Source: Synechococcales cyanobacterium PMM_0002 (GTDB lineage Bacteria > Cyanobacteriota > Cyanobacteriia > Elainellales > Elainellaceae). From it: a DNA stretch of 24,409 nt. The notes under the pieces were generated by a model. The model saw nothing but the letters and a program-made list of their open reading frames with translations. It did not search any database and was not told the origin of the DNA. The DNA is taken from the NCBI GenBank assembly GCA_949127925.1, contig CASBQX010000343.1, positions 1 to 24,409 of the forward strand, written 5' to 3'. This document shows, in pieces, positions 7,504 to 18,100 of the stretch (positions are counted from its first letter, which is position 1; every line of letters starts with the position of its first letter). The translations under genes and the position numbers were made by a program.

Positions 7504-7933
7504 ATGCTAACCTCTTCAATCTGCTCAACTAACGTTTTGGCCATTCCCTTGAGCGTTTACAGATTCAGATGGGAATCATAGATTAAGCAACCAATAGGCG
7601 CGCTTGACGTGCTGCTAATTGCACTCACCTCCAATCTTCAGGCATCTTGGAGCGTTACCCGGATGAGACACGCCTACTGGTTAGAACTGTTGGCTGAAAC
7701 TGCCGCTTGGAAATCATTGGAAATCAGTTAAAAACCAGGTGCCCCGGAGCAAGGGCAGACGATAGCGGAGGCTAGGGTGGCAATCACTCAAACGCGGACT
7801 CTAACAGCCATCGTTATATTTTCTTAACAATATATCAGTTAATCCGCTATTTGACAGATTTAGCCGATTAATCGCCGATTAACTGACCCGCTAGCTAGCT
7901 TCGTCTGCCTGGGTCTCCTAGTTCACCCGCTTT
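7504..7933. other. 430-base intergenic region between two GT4 genes
   Basis: The gap holds the leader of the 6016-7503 gene and the downstream region of the 7934-9013 gene. Visible structure: a tandem 10-mer TTGGAAATCA at 7707-7716 and 7717-7726, and an inverted repeat TCAGTTAATC / GATTAACTGA at 7835-7844 and 7877-7886. The right half is AT-rich (7815-7890) and the left half has average composition. I could not match it to a riboswitch or small RNA, and no reading frame stands out. Confidence 0.4.
7835..7886. repeat. Inverted repeat TCAGTTAATC / GATTAACTGA
   Basis: Two perfect 10-base arms are separated by 32 bases. Three further inner bases match with one mismatch (CGC against GGC). Inside the loop CCGATTAA occurs once more (7864-7871) beside the copy in the right arm, so up to three related half-sites are present. 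It lies about 50 bases past the stop of the upstream GT gene. It may be a weak terminator or a protein-binding site; no T-run follows. Confidence 0.45.
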
Positions 7934-9013
7934 CTACTTACTACCCAAACTAGCAAATTTGTGAACGCGGCCGTTTCGGGCGCTGCGCTCAGCAATTAGC
8001 TGCTGGTAAACCTGCTCGTAGCCGTCTACCATGCGAGTCACACTAAACCGGGCTTGAACATGGTCTCGGCATGCCTGACGGCTCAGTGCGGGCACATTGG
8101 CGATCGCCTCCACGCACTCGTCTACCGTTTGACACAGAAAGCCGGAGACGCCGTGGGTAATCACTTCAGAGGTAGACCCTAGTTCTAGCGCTACGACAGG
8201 GGTGCCAGCCGCCATCGATTCTGCCATCACCAGCCCAAACGGCTCGCGCCACGTAATCGGGAACAGGGTGGCGATCGCATTCCCCATCAAGACATTCTTT
8301 TGGGCATGGTTGGCTTCGCCTAAGTATTGAATCTGCTGCCCATCAATACGAGGTTTGATCTCGCGCTCAAAAAACTCCTGATCGACGGGATCAACTTTAC
8401 CTGCCATCTTGAGCTGCAACCCGGTTCGCTGCGCAATGGCGATCGCTAGCTGAGGGCCTTTTTCGGGCGATAGCCGTCCCAGAAATGCCAGGTAGGGCGG
8501 ATCTTGGGGCTGAGGATAAAACGTATAGCTGCTGACATCAATCCCGTTATAAACCGTTGCCAAACAGTTCAGCCCCAACCGAGGCTCTCGCTGAGAGTTA
8601 GAAATGCTGACAAACGGCTGAGCCTTAGCATGGATGAACATCTTTTCATTGTCAGGCGTAAAAATGCCGTGTAAGGTATGAACTGTAGGCGTTTTGACTA
8701 AGTTGCTAAACGGCAAGGAAGCACAGCCCAAATGGGAATGGATCACATCAAATTCGTCTGCTCGCTCATAAACTCGGGTCAGCTGTAGCAGTTCATAAAT
8801 GCCGTATTCTTTAACGCTAGAGTCTAGCCGTAGGGCACGCGGATGGGCTGACTCTAGCTTGGCAAGAGTAATGGAATCTCCAGAGGCAAATAAAGTGACG
8901 TCATGCCCTCGGCGCACCAACTCATCGGTCAATAAGCTAACTATCAGTTCCGTTCCACCATAGGCCGGAGGCGGCACTCTTTCCCACAACGGAGCAACTT
9001 GCGCAATCCGCAT
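7934..9013 (-). CDS. GT4-type glycosyltransferase
   Basis: The 359-residue GT-B enzyme begins MRIAQVAPLWERVPPPAYGG, with GGTELIVSLLTDELVRRGHDVTLFASGDS-type nucleotide-sugar glycosyltransferase start. It continues with DVIHSHLG, TPTVHTLHG, VYNGID, YLAFLGRLSPEKGPQLAI and EPFGLVMAESMAAGTPVVAL near residue 257, which holds the E-x7-E motif. No membrane segment is seen. Such proteins are widespread in cyanobacteria, usually named only as glycosyltransferase family 4. ATG 9013 has AAGGAAA about ten bases upstream. It is the first gene of the minus-strand carbohydrate block and is divergent from the kinase operon. Sugar donor and acceptor cannot be read from sequence. Confidence 0.88.
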   Translation of the reverse strand: MRIAQVAPLWERVPPPAYGGTELIVSLLTDELVRRGHDVTLFASGDSITLAKLESAHPRALRLDSSVKEYGIYELLQLTRVYERADEFDVIHSHLGCASLPFSNLVKTPTVHTLHGIFTPDNEKMFIHAKAQPFVSISNSQREPRLGLNCLATVYNGIDVSSYTFYPQPQDPPYLAFLGRLSPEKGPQLAIAIAQRTGLQLKMAGKVDPVDQEFFEREIKPRIDGQQIQYLGEANHAQKNVLMGNAIATLFPITWREPFGLVMAESMAAGTPVVALELGSTSEVITHGVSGFLCQTVDECVEAIANVPALSRQACRDHVQARFSVTRMVDGYEQVYQQLIAERSARNGRVHKFASLGSK

Positions 9014-9326
9014 ACTGTTAATTTCCTTTTGAAGGAGGGCTAAGCGTTAGACTTTAGCCGTCCAGGTTTAAATGGGCTTTGCTTGTAAATTAAAGCGATT
9101 AATTTAGATATAAGCAGATATCTAAAGGGATTTCGTGCCTCAAAAGGATGATTCTGTCTCTCAAGATGACCCTGTTTGTCAATAGGACATAAATTATACT
9201 TATAAAAATCTAATAAATCTAGAAGTTTGTAAATATTTGATCCTCTTTAGGCTACCCAGATCCGTAAATATTGCAGATAGTTAGGTATAGGTTCTTGAGA
9301 TTTTGACTTCGCTTAGGTCAAGTACG
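9014..9326. other. AT-rich divergent intergenic region (GT4 / kinase)
   Basis: The 313-base divergent spacer is clearly AT-richer than its surroundings, chiefly at 9080-9300. It should hold promoters for both blocks. Apart from a candidate plus-strand promoter at 9176-9206, I see the 9-mer GTAAATATT twice (in the stretches near 9226 and 9264), which could be part of a binding site. No gene or RNA is recognised. Confidence 0.4.
9176..9206 (+). promoter_or_regulatory. Candidate sigma70-type promoter for kinase operon
   Basis: TTGTCA (9176-9181) and TATAAA (9201-9206) are spaced 19 bases, at the long end of normal, and lie about 120 bases upstream of the ATG at 9327. In this AT-rich stretch chance matches are likely, so this is only a candidate. 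Confidence 0.25.
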
Positions 9327-12077
9327 ATGTCTACAGCGACTAATTTTCTACCGTTTGAACCCGGCGATCGCCCATCTAGCTATCCCAGCCCAGCGCCAGC
9401 CAACCCCACTGTAAAACTTTATCCCGAGCCACCCTTGGAAAATTCGTTAGAGCAGTCTCAGCTTTTGGCATTGCTGGCGCAAACGCGACATCAGCTAGAG
9501 GAGAGCCGTCGTCGAGAGCAGGCATTAGCAGAGCAGCACCACAAGCAGCTGTTCATGGTGCAACATGCTCCTACGGCGATCGTGGAGTGGAATGCGGCTA
9601 TGCGGGTCGTGGACTGGAATCCGGCGGCGGCAGCGCTGTTTGGCTATAGTAAGGCCGAGATGGTCGGCCTGTGTGCGGTTGATTTCCTGGTTCCACCCGC
9701 CATCAGATCCCAAGTTAAGCACTTTTTGTTAGAGATGATGGCGGGTGGTGAGAGTGTTCGCAGCACCAGCGAAAATATTACAAAAGACGGCAGCCGCATC
9801 GTCTGTGATTGGTGCAATACCCCGCTGGTGGATGTCAATGGTGCGGTAACTGGGTTTGTCTCAATGACGCTAGACGTAACTCAAGCAGCTCAGGACGAGG
9901 CCGATTTACGCCGATCGACCCACCAAATCACAGAAATTCTGCAAAGCATTGGGGATGGTTTTTTGGGGTTAGACGCCCACTGGCGCTTTACCTACGTCAA
10001 TCATCAAGCGGAAGTGGTTCTCCAGCGCCGTTTAGACGACCTGCTGGGCAAAGTCCTATGGGATGAATTTTCAGATTTGATTGATTCCGATCTCTACCAC
10101 ACCTTTCAGCAGGCGCTGATCGATCAAATCCCGGTCACCTTTGAACAGTTTCTTGCCGTGGCTCAAACCTGGTTTGAAATTCGGGTATTTCCCTACCAGG
10201 CTGGGCTATCGGTCTATTTTCGCGATATCGGCGATCGCAAATTTAGCGAAGCCGAGCGGCTGATCACCGAGCAACGGCTCAAGGATTCTGAAATGTTCCT
10301 CAATGCGGTGATGAATGGGAGTCCCGATCCCCTATTTGTCAAAGATCAGCAGCACCGCTACCTCATGGTCAATGATGCGTTTTGTGCCCTCATCGGACGA
10401 GATCGCGCAGAAATGGTAGGACGACTCGACCAAGATCTGTTTACCGCCGCCGCTGCGAATGACTACTATATGGCCGATCAGCGGTTGCTGAGTAGCGGTC
10501 AGCCGGAGGAGGTCGAAGAATCTCTCACGGTTGGGTCGGGGGAGGTGCGGCTGTTGTCTGCCAAAAAGTCTTGCTTTTTAGACGCCGCTGGCAATCGCTA
10601 CGTGGTTTGCACCCTGCGAGATATGACCGATCACCGCACGGCAGAAGCAGACCTGCGACGAGCCAAAGAAGGGCTGGAAGATCGCGTCCGAGAGCGGACG
10701 GCGCGGCTGCAACAAACCGTTTCACAATTGCAGCAAGAAGTGCGCGATCGCAGGCGCGCTGAACAAAACCTGCTGATTACCCTGCGAGAACTCAAATTCC
10801 AAAAGTTTGCTCTCGACCAGGCGGCGCTCGTTTCGATTACCGACCCTGCCGGCTATATTACCTACGCCAACGATAAGGTTTGTGAAATCTCGGGCTATGG
10901 CCGCTACGAACTAATCGGGCAAAATCACCGCATCTTCAAGACAGATCATCATCCCCCAGAGTTTTTTGAACAGCTTTGGACGACGATTACACGCGGACAG
11001 GTATGGCGAGGCGAAGTTAAAAATCGTTGCAAGAACGGCTCCTTTTTTTGGGTAGATCTAACGATTGTGCCGCTCTTGGGTGCAGATGGAACTCCCGATT
11101 CTTACCTGGGTATTCACTTTGACGTGTGCGATCGCAAACAGGCCGAAGACATTGTGCGTCAGTCGGAAGCGCAGCTGCGCCAACAAGCGGCAGATCTAGA
11201 AGCAACCCTGCGAGAGCTACGGCACACCCAGTCCCACCTCATTCAAAGCGAGAAAATGTCAGCGCTGGGGCAGCTCGTGGCCGGAGTGGCGCATGAAATT
11301 AACAACCCTGTCAACTTTATCTCCGGCAATGTGACGCATGCCACTCAATATACGCAAGACGTACTAACGCTACTTAGCCTGTATCAAACCCACTACCCTG
11401 ACCCGGCGCTGCAAGTGTTAGAAAAAGCGATCGCCATCGACTTAGCCTTTTTGGTAGAAGACCTGCCCAAACTGATGGCCTCTATGAAAGTAGGGGCAGA
11501 ACGCATCCAAAAAATAGTTGTATCGCTGCGCAACTTCTCGCGGATGGATGAAGCCGAGTCAAAAACGGTCGATTTGCATGACGGGATCGACAACACGCTG
11601 ATGATTTTGGAAAACCGATTGAAGGCACAGGCCGACCAGTTGGGCATTCAGGTGATTAAAAACTACGGCGATTTGCCATTGGTCGAGTGCTATGCCGGAC
11701 AGCTCAACCAAGTGTTTATGAATATTATTAGTAATGCAATTGACGCCTTAGAATCCGCCGCCGCTCGCGGCAAATGGAGCAATGGCGGCACCCCGGCTCC
11801 AACCATTCGAATCACTACCGCACAAGTGGCTGGCGATCGCGTGACGATTCGCATCCGCGACAATGGCATCGGCATTTCAGAAGCGGTGAAACACCGTCTA
11901 TTCGATCCCTTTTTTACCACCAAGGCCGTGGGTAAAGGAACTGGCTTGGGGATGTCTATCAGTTACCAGGTCGTCACCGAACGCCACGGTGGCTCTCTAC
12001 GGTGCTTTTCCGCTTTGGGAGACGGGGCAGAATTTGTCGTGGAAATCCCCATTCAGCAGGATTCGGCAACCGCATAG
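9327..12077 (+). CDS. PAS-domain sensor histidine kinase
   Basis: The 916-residue soluble kinase has four PAS-type domains (about residues 77-190, 193-306, 320-441 and 491-606) linked by coiled coils such as RVRERTARLQQTVSQLQQEV. The ends of the domains read LDVTQAAQ, FRDIGDRK, LRDMTDHR and FDVCDRKQ. The kinase core follows: H-box GVAHEINNPVNFI with His656, N-box NQVFMNIISNAIDAL, G1 RDNGIGI, F-box FDPFFTT and G2 GKGTGLGMSI. The insertion after the H-box (THATQYTQDVLTLLSLYQ) is typical of a cyanobacterial kinase group. No membrane segment or receiver is present, so a separate receiver must take the phosphate. ATG 9327 is preferred to TTG 9303. It is the first gene of a plus-strand set with the hybrid kinase (74 bases downstream) and the c-di-GMP regulator. 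Confidence 0.93.
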   Translation: MSTATNFLPFEPGDRPSSYPSPAPANPTVKLYPEPPLENSLEQSQLLALLAQTRHQLEESRRREQALAEQHHKQLFMVQHAPTAIVEWNAAMRVVDWNPAAAALFGYSKAEMVGLCAVDFLVPPAIRSQVKHFLLEMMAGGESVRSTSENITKDGSRIVCDWCNTPLVDVNGAVTGFVSMTLDVTQAAQDEADLRRSTHQITEILQSIGDGFLGLDAHWRFTYVNHQAEVVLQRRLDDLLGKVLWDEFSDLIDSDLYHTFQQALIDQIPVTFEQFLAVAQTWFEIRVFPYQAGLSVYFRDIGDRKFSEAERLITEQRLKDSEMFLNAVMNGSPDPLFVKDQQHRYLMVNDAFCALIGRDRAEMVGRLDQDLFTAAAANDYYMADQRLLSSGQPEEVEESLTVGSGEVRLLSAKKSCFLDAAGNRYVVCTLRDMTDHRTAEADLRRAKEGLEDRVRERTARLQQTVSQLQQEVRDRRRAEQNLLITLRELKFQKFALDQAALVSITDPAGYITYANDKVCEISGYGRYELIGQNHRIFKTDHHPPEFFEQLWTTITRGQVWRGEVKNRCKNGSFFWVDLTIVPLLGADGTPDSYLGIHFDVCDRKQAEDIVRQSEAQLRQQAADLEATLRELRHTQSHLIQSEKMSALGQLVAGVAHEINNPVNFISGNVTHATQYTQDVLTLLSLYQTHYPDPALQVLEKAIAIDLAFLVEDLPKLMASMKVGAERIQKIVVSLRNFSRMDEAESKTVDLHDGIDNTLMILENRLKAQADQLGIQVIKNYGDLPLVECYAGQLNQVFMNIISNAIDALESAAARGKWSNGGTPAPTIRITTAQVAGDRVTIRIRDNGIGISEAVKHRLFDPFFTTKAVGKGTGLGMSISYQVVTERHGGSLRCFSALGDGAEFVVEIPIQQDSATA

Positions 12078-12151
12078 CGCCAGCACGGGTAAGGCAGGGA
12101 ACTATAGGGTAATGCCACCCATAGGCCACTGCTGTAGCCGTTTGTCTCCGC

Positions 12152-15100
12152 ATGTATGAAAACTGCCGCCCGGTAGAAACCCAGAATCTTGATGCTGAGC
12201 CAGAACAGCAGATGGCTGCTCGGATGGCTGACTTGCAGGCGCAGCTAGAGCAAGAAAAACTGCTGGCGGCGATCGCCTTACAAATTCACAGTTCGCTCAA
12301 CTTAGCCGACGTGCTCGATACCGCTGTCACCGCTGTGCGATCGATGTTGCACTGCGATCGCCTGCTCATCTATCGGTTTGAGCCAGACTGGAGCGGCAGC
12401 GTCGTCGCGGCATCGGTCGGTGACGACTGGCAAGTAGCGCTGCCCAATCAGCTAAATCAGGCTTGCTGGCCAGAGCAGACTACGGCCCGCTATGCCACAG
12501 GCCAAATGATCGCCATCGATAACGTTGATACGGCAGGCTATGCCACCGACTATCAACAACTGCTGCACCGCTATCAGGTCAAGGCAAGTGTGGTCGTGCC
12601 AATTTTGGTGGCAGGGCAACTGTGGGGGCTGTTAGTTGGGCACCACTGTGCCGACTATTACACCTGGCCACAGTCAACGTTAAGCCTGCTAGAAAATATT
12701 ACCGCTCACCTGGCGATCGCCATTCAGCACGCGATCGCCTACGCCCAAGTGCAAACCGAACTGGCAGAAAGGCGCTGTGCTGAGGCTGCCTTACAGATTA
12801 GCGAGGCGACTAATCAGGCTATTTTGCAGGCGCTGCCAGATTTATTGATGCGCTTGTCGGCAGAAGGGCACTACCTCAGCTTTGCCAGTGGTAGCGACGT
12901 GAATGTCCTGTATCCAGACGATCAAACCCTCAACAATACGCCTGCCAATCTGTTGCCGCCTGCCCTGGCCGAGCAAAAGCTCCAGGCCATTCATCAGGCA
13001 CTCGCCACTCAATCCTTGCAGGTTTACGAACAGGAATTGGAGATTGAAGGGGTCAGGCAATCCGAAGAAGTGCGGATTGTCCCAGCTGGGAACAATGAAG
13101 TGCTGGTGATTGTTCGAGATATTACCGAGCGCAAACGCAGTGACGCTGAACGGCAACGGGTAGAACTGGCGCTGCGACAGCGTGAAGCCCAGCTAGAAGA
13201 GGCTCAAAGAGTTGCTCGGATTGGCAACTGGGAATTGGATATTAAAACTGAAACGATGATTTGGTCTGCGGAGCTATTTCGCATTTTGGGCTGCGACCCA
13301 GCGCAAGGAGAACCCACGTACCTGCAAAGCCTCCAGCTTTATCATCCAGATGACGCCTCCCAGCTCAATCAGGCGGTGACGCAGGCGATCGCCACTGGAG
13401 CGTCCTTCCAACTGCTGCTGCGCGCCGTCCAGCCAGATGGGTCTGGGTCATACGTGGAGGCGATCGCCAGAGCCACATTTAACGATCAAGGTCGGGTGAC
13501 GCGGCTGTTTGGCACAGTTCAAGACGTCACAGTCCGCGTCCAGGCCGAAAAAGCCCTGCAAGATCTGGTGGCAGGCACCGCCGCTGTCACCGGAGATGAC
13601 TTTTTCCCGGCCTTAGTCAAATACCTCTCTTCAGCCCTTGGCAGTAGTCACACCTTAGTTTCAGAGCTGATAGACGGGCAGCTCTGTACCCGAGCGTTTT
13701 GGTCTAGCGATCATTTACAGCCCAACTTTAAGCATTCTGCGAAACGGTCTGCCTGCCAAATCGCCTTAGAAACCGGGTTTTACTGTCATCCATCCCAGGT
13801 GCAGCAAGAGTTCCCAGATAATTTGGACTTAATCACCCTCAAGGCTGAAAGTTATCTGGGAATCGCCCTCAAAGACTCGACCGGACAGGCGATGGGGGTG
13901 CTCTGCCTTTTGTATGACCATCCCCTCACCGATGTGCCTCGCTTGCGATCTATCCTCCAGATTTTTGCAGCACGGGCAGCGGCGGAGCTAGCACGGGAAC
14001 GGGCGACTCGTGCCCTAGAGCAATTGAACCAGGCACTCGAAACCAAGGTAGCAGAACGTACTGCGGCACTGCGGCAAAGTGACGAACGCTGGCAACTCGT
14101 CCTGCGAGGCACCAACGACGGCATTTTTGACTGGGATCTCAACCATCAGCGCGTTTTTTATTCGAGTCGATGGCAGGAAATGCGGGGTTTCACGGAAGCC
14201 GAAATTAGCGACGCGCTAGAAGAATGGTCACAGCGGATTCATCCCGATGACTACGATCGCGCCATGCAGACGATTGCCGACCATTTTGCCGGAAAAACCG
14301 AGTTTTACGAACTGCACTATCGCACGCGCTGTAAAGACAACACCTATATGTGGGTCTTAGCTCGCGGCCAAGCGCAGCGAGACGAGCAGGGACAGGTAAC
14401 GCGGCTTAGCGGTTCCGAAACCGACATTACCCAGCGGCAGCAGGCCGAAGCCGATCGCGATCGCCTGCTGAGTCTGCTAGAAGCCAGCCTGAATGAAATT
14501 TACCTCTTCGATGCGCTCACCTTTCAGTTTCAATATGTCAACCAGGGAGCGATGCAAAACTTGGGCTATAGCATGGACGCCCTGAAAGGCATGACGCTGC
14601 TAGATCTGACTCTTGATTTTACCGCAGCGGATCTGCGTCAACTGTTACATCCGCTGCTAGATCGACAGCAAGACAAGCTGGTATTAGAAACGCAGCAATA
14701 CCGCAGCAATGGCAGCTCCTACCCCGTTGAAATCCATCTCCAACAGCACCAATATCAGGGTGGCCACAATCAGGATCAACAGGTTTTTTCAGCGGTCGTT
14801 CTAGATATTACTGAGCGCCGATGGGCTGAGCAAGAATTACGCGATTTGTCTGCTCGCCTAGAGTTGGCCATCCAATCGGCTCAAATTGGCATCTGGGAAT
14901 GGGATATCGTGCGCGATCGCCTGATTTGGGACGAGCGGATGTATGAACTCTACGGGGTCTATCCTGAAGACTTTACGGGTTCCCATGCTGGCTGGCAAGC
15001 GGTGGTGCATCCGGATGACGTGGCCAGCTGGATCGCCGCGATTCAGCAAGCTTTATTGGGTGAGAGTGCATTTGAGCCAGAATTTCGAGTGGTGCTGCCC

Positions 15101-18100
15101 GACAACAGCATTCGGGTGCTAAAAGCCAACTCCATCACCCAATACAATGACCAGGGCGAGCCTCTGTCTATGATCGGAATTAGCTATGACATTACCAATC
15201 TAAAACGCACCGAAGAAACGCTCCGGCAGCAAAAAGAAACGCTGCAAACGATCTTCGATCACATTCCCCTGATGCTGGGTCTATTTTCTCCCATCGGCCA
15301 AGTGCGGATCATCAACCGGGAAATGGAACGGGTGATTGGCTGGAGTCAGGCGGAGTACAGCGATGTGGATGTGATGGATGCGTGTTACCCCGACCCCAAG
15401 ACTCAGGTCAAATTCATTCAACACATGTTTGCGGCCAACTCTACCTGGCAAGACTTTCAAACCAGGGTGCGCGACCAACAGGTTTTGACCACTGCCTGGT
15501 CTCATATACGTCTGTCTGACGGCTCTACGATCGCCATTGGGCAAGACATTACCTCGCGCAAACGGGCAGAGATGGCGTTGCAGGAAAGCCAGCGATTCAT
15601 TCAGCAGATTGCTGAGGCATCGCCCAATATTCTCTACCTCTACGACTTACAAACGCAGCGCAACGTGTATGTCAATCGTGAGATTGGCGCTATTTTGGGC
15701 TACACGCCTGCCGAAATTCAGGCGATGGAGGCGAGCCTATTTCAAACGCTAATGCATCCCGACGACCTCGACCGGGTGATTGCTCAACAAGCCTGGTTCA
15801 CGAGTGCTCAAGATGGCGACATTTTAGAAACAGAATATCGGATGAAGCATGCAAACGGCGAATGGCGCTGGCTACATAGCCGGGATGCGGTATTTAGTCG
15901 AGATCCGCAGGGTCGGGTCAGGCAAACGATTGGTGCCGCTCAAGATATCAGCGAACGCAAGCGCAGCGAGGCAGAGCGCAAGCAAGCTGAAGCAGCGCTG
16001 CGCCTGAGTGAAGAGCGGTTTCGGCGCTACTTTGAGCAATCGCTAGTCGGGATGGCGATCACGTCTGCCGAAAAGAGTTGGGTAGAAGTGAATGACCGCC
16101 TCTGCGAAATTTTGGGCTATAGCCGGGACGAGTTGACCCACATGGCATGGCCAGAGATCACCCATTCTGGCGATCTAGACGCAGATGTGGCTTATTTTAA
16201 CCAGGTGGTAGCGGGGGAAATAGACGGCTATTCGATCGATAAGCGGTTTGTTCGAAAAGATGGCCAGCTGATCAATGCCAGTATTTCAGCCCAGTCGATC
16301 CGGCAAGCCGACGGGGGGCTGGATTGTTTAATTGTACTGGTACAAGATATTACCGATCGCAAACGGCTGGAAGCAGAACAAAACCGCCTAATTGCCATCC
16401 TGCAAGCTTCAACTGACTACATTGCCATCTTAGACGCGGAGGGCAAAATCCTATGGAAAAATGCAGAATTAGAACGGTTGTGGGGCATGGCAGACCAGAC
16501 TAGTTTCTGGCAGCTGCACTTGGCGGATTGCCATCCTCAGTGGGCCACACAGCTGATTCTGCACGAGGGGTTCCCTCAGGCGATCGCCCACGGTAGCTGG
16601 GTAGGCGAAACTGCCTTGCTCGATGCAAACCAACAAGAGATTCCGGTATCGCAACTGATTCTGGCTCATAAATCGCCCCAAGGAGAAGTCGAGTATTTCT
16701 CTGCCATCATGCGCGACATGCGGGCACGCAAAGAATATGAACAGCAGCTGGAGCGCTCGAACGCAGATTTGGCTCGCGCCACTCGCCTCAAAGACGAGTT
16801 TCTGGCCAACATGAGCCACGAACTCCGCACCCCGCTCAATGCCATTTTGGGGATGTCTGAAGGGCTGCAAGAGTCTGCGTTTGGGCTGCTCAACGACCGT
16901 CAAGCCAAGGCGATCGCCACCATTGAGCGGAGCGGCAGGCACCTGCTGGAGTTAATTAACGACATCCTCGACCTGTCTAAAATCGAGGCCGGCAAGCTAA
17001 CCTTGGAACTAAACCAAGTGTCGGTTCACTCCCTATGTCAAGGCAGCATCGCGTTTGTCAAACAGCTTGCCTTTAAAAAGCAGATCAGCCTCAACATCCA
17101 AATCTCTGACGACTTAACGAATGTGAGCATCTGGGCAGACGATCGCCGCATTCGTCAGGTCTTGATCAACCTGCTCAACAATGCCGTCAAATTTACACCG
17201 GCAGGCGGCACCATTACGCTGGAAATTGGGGCAGAAACCTCTATCCCTGAGTCGGTTCCGGCAATGCCGCTAGAGGGGCGAGCGGGCGACGGTGACGGTC
17301 AGTCTCAATCGCAGCAATCGCCGTTGCCGCTGGCACCCAAGTCAGACTCGCCCAGGCCAGACGCATCCAGGTCAGACTCGCCCGAGTCAGACGCATCCAG
17401 GTCAGGCTCACCCGAGTCAGACTCGCTCTCGTCACACCTGCCGCACCAAACAATAGTCTTCTCCATTATTGATACTGGCATTGGAATTGCCCCCAAAGAC
17501 CTAGGTCGGCTCTTCCATGCCTTTGTCCAAATTGACAGTAGCCTGAACCGCCAGTATGCCGGTACCGGACTGGGTTTGGCGTTGGTTAAACAAATTGTGG
17601 AACTCCACGGTGGCGCAGTCTCAGTCGAAAGTGAACTCAATCTCGGCAGTTGTTTCACGGTGCGTTTGCCGCTAATTTACGGCTCCGACAGCCCTACCAT
17701 TGCTCCAGCGCTCGCACTCACCTGTGCCCTGATGCCTGCCAACAACTACCAAGTAGTAGTGATTGAGGATGCTCTAGCCGCAGCTGATCTCGTCGCTCGC
17801 TATCTTCAAGATTTAGGCATGCAAGCGACGATCTATCCATATGGAGAAGGAGCTTGCTCAGAAGTCTTACGGCTCCAGCCCGCTTTGGTCATTCTCGATC
17901 TGCAACTTCCCAATTTCTCGGGCTGGGATGTATTGATGCAATTGAAACAAGATCCCAAAACTCAATCTATCCCTGTGATTGTGGCCTCGGTCGTGGATGA
18001 AATTCAGCGGGGGTTATCGTTGGGTGCATCTGCTTACCTGGTCAAGCCGTTCACCCGCAGCGAGTTTAACGCCGTTGTCCAAAAACTGCGATCGCCCCTC

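Noticed and set aside
7504..7933. Riboswitch or small RNA in the GT4 leader
   Set aside because: I compared the GC-rich part by eye with common riboswitch cores and saw no match; an Rfam search would decide.
12102..12124. Small bulged hairpin CTATAGGGT / ACCCATAG before the hybrid kinase
   Set aside because: The stem is short with a bulge and no T-run; it is too weak to call a terminator or attenuator.
16469..16942. 157-codon antisense frame inside the hybrid kinase gene
   Set aside because: It lies wholly opposite conserved PAS/HisKA coding sequence and has no family-like features.
17341..17430. CRISPR-like regular repeats
   Set aside because: The units adjoin directly without spacers and are in frame within a protein.
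17241..17453. Antisense frame with repeated SLTWMRL-like peptides
   Set aside because: It is the reverse reading of the 30-bp tandem repeat in the kinase gene.
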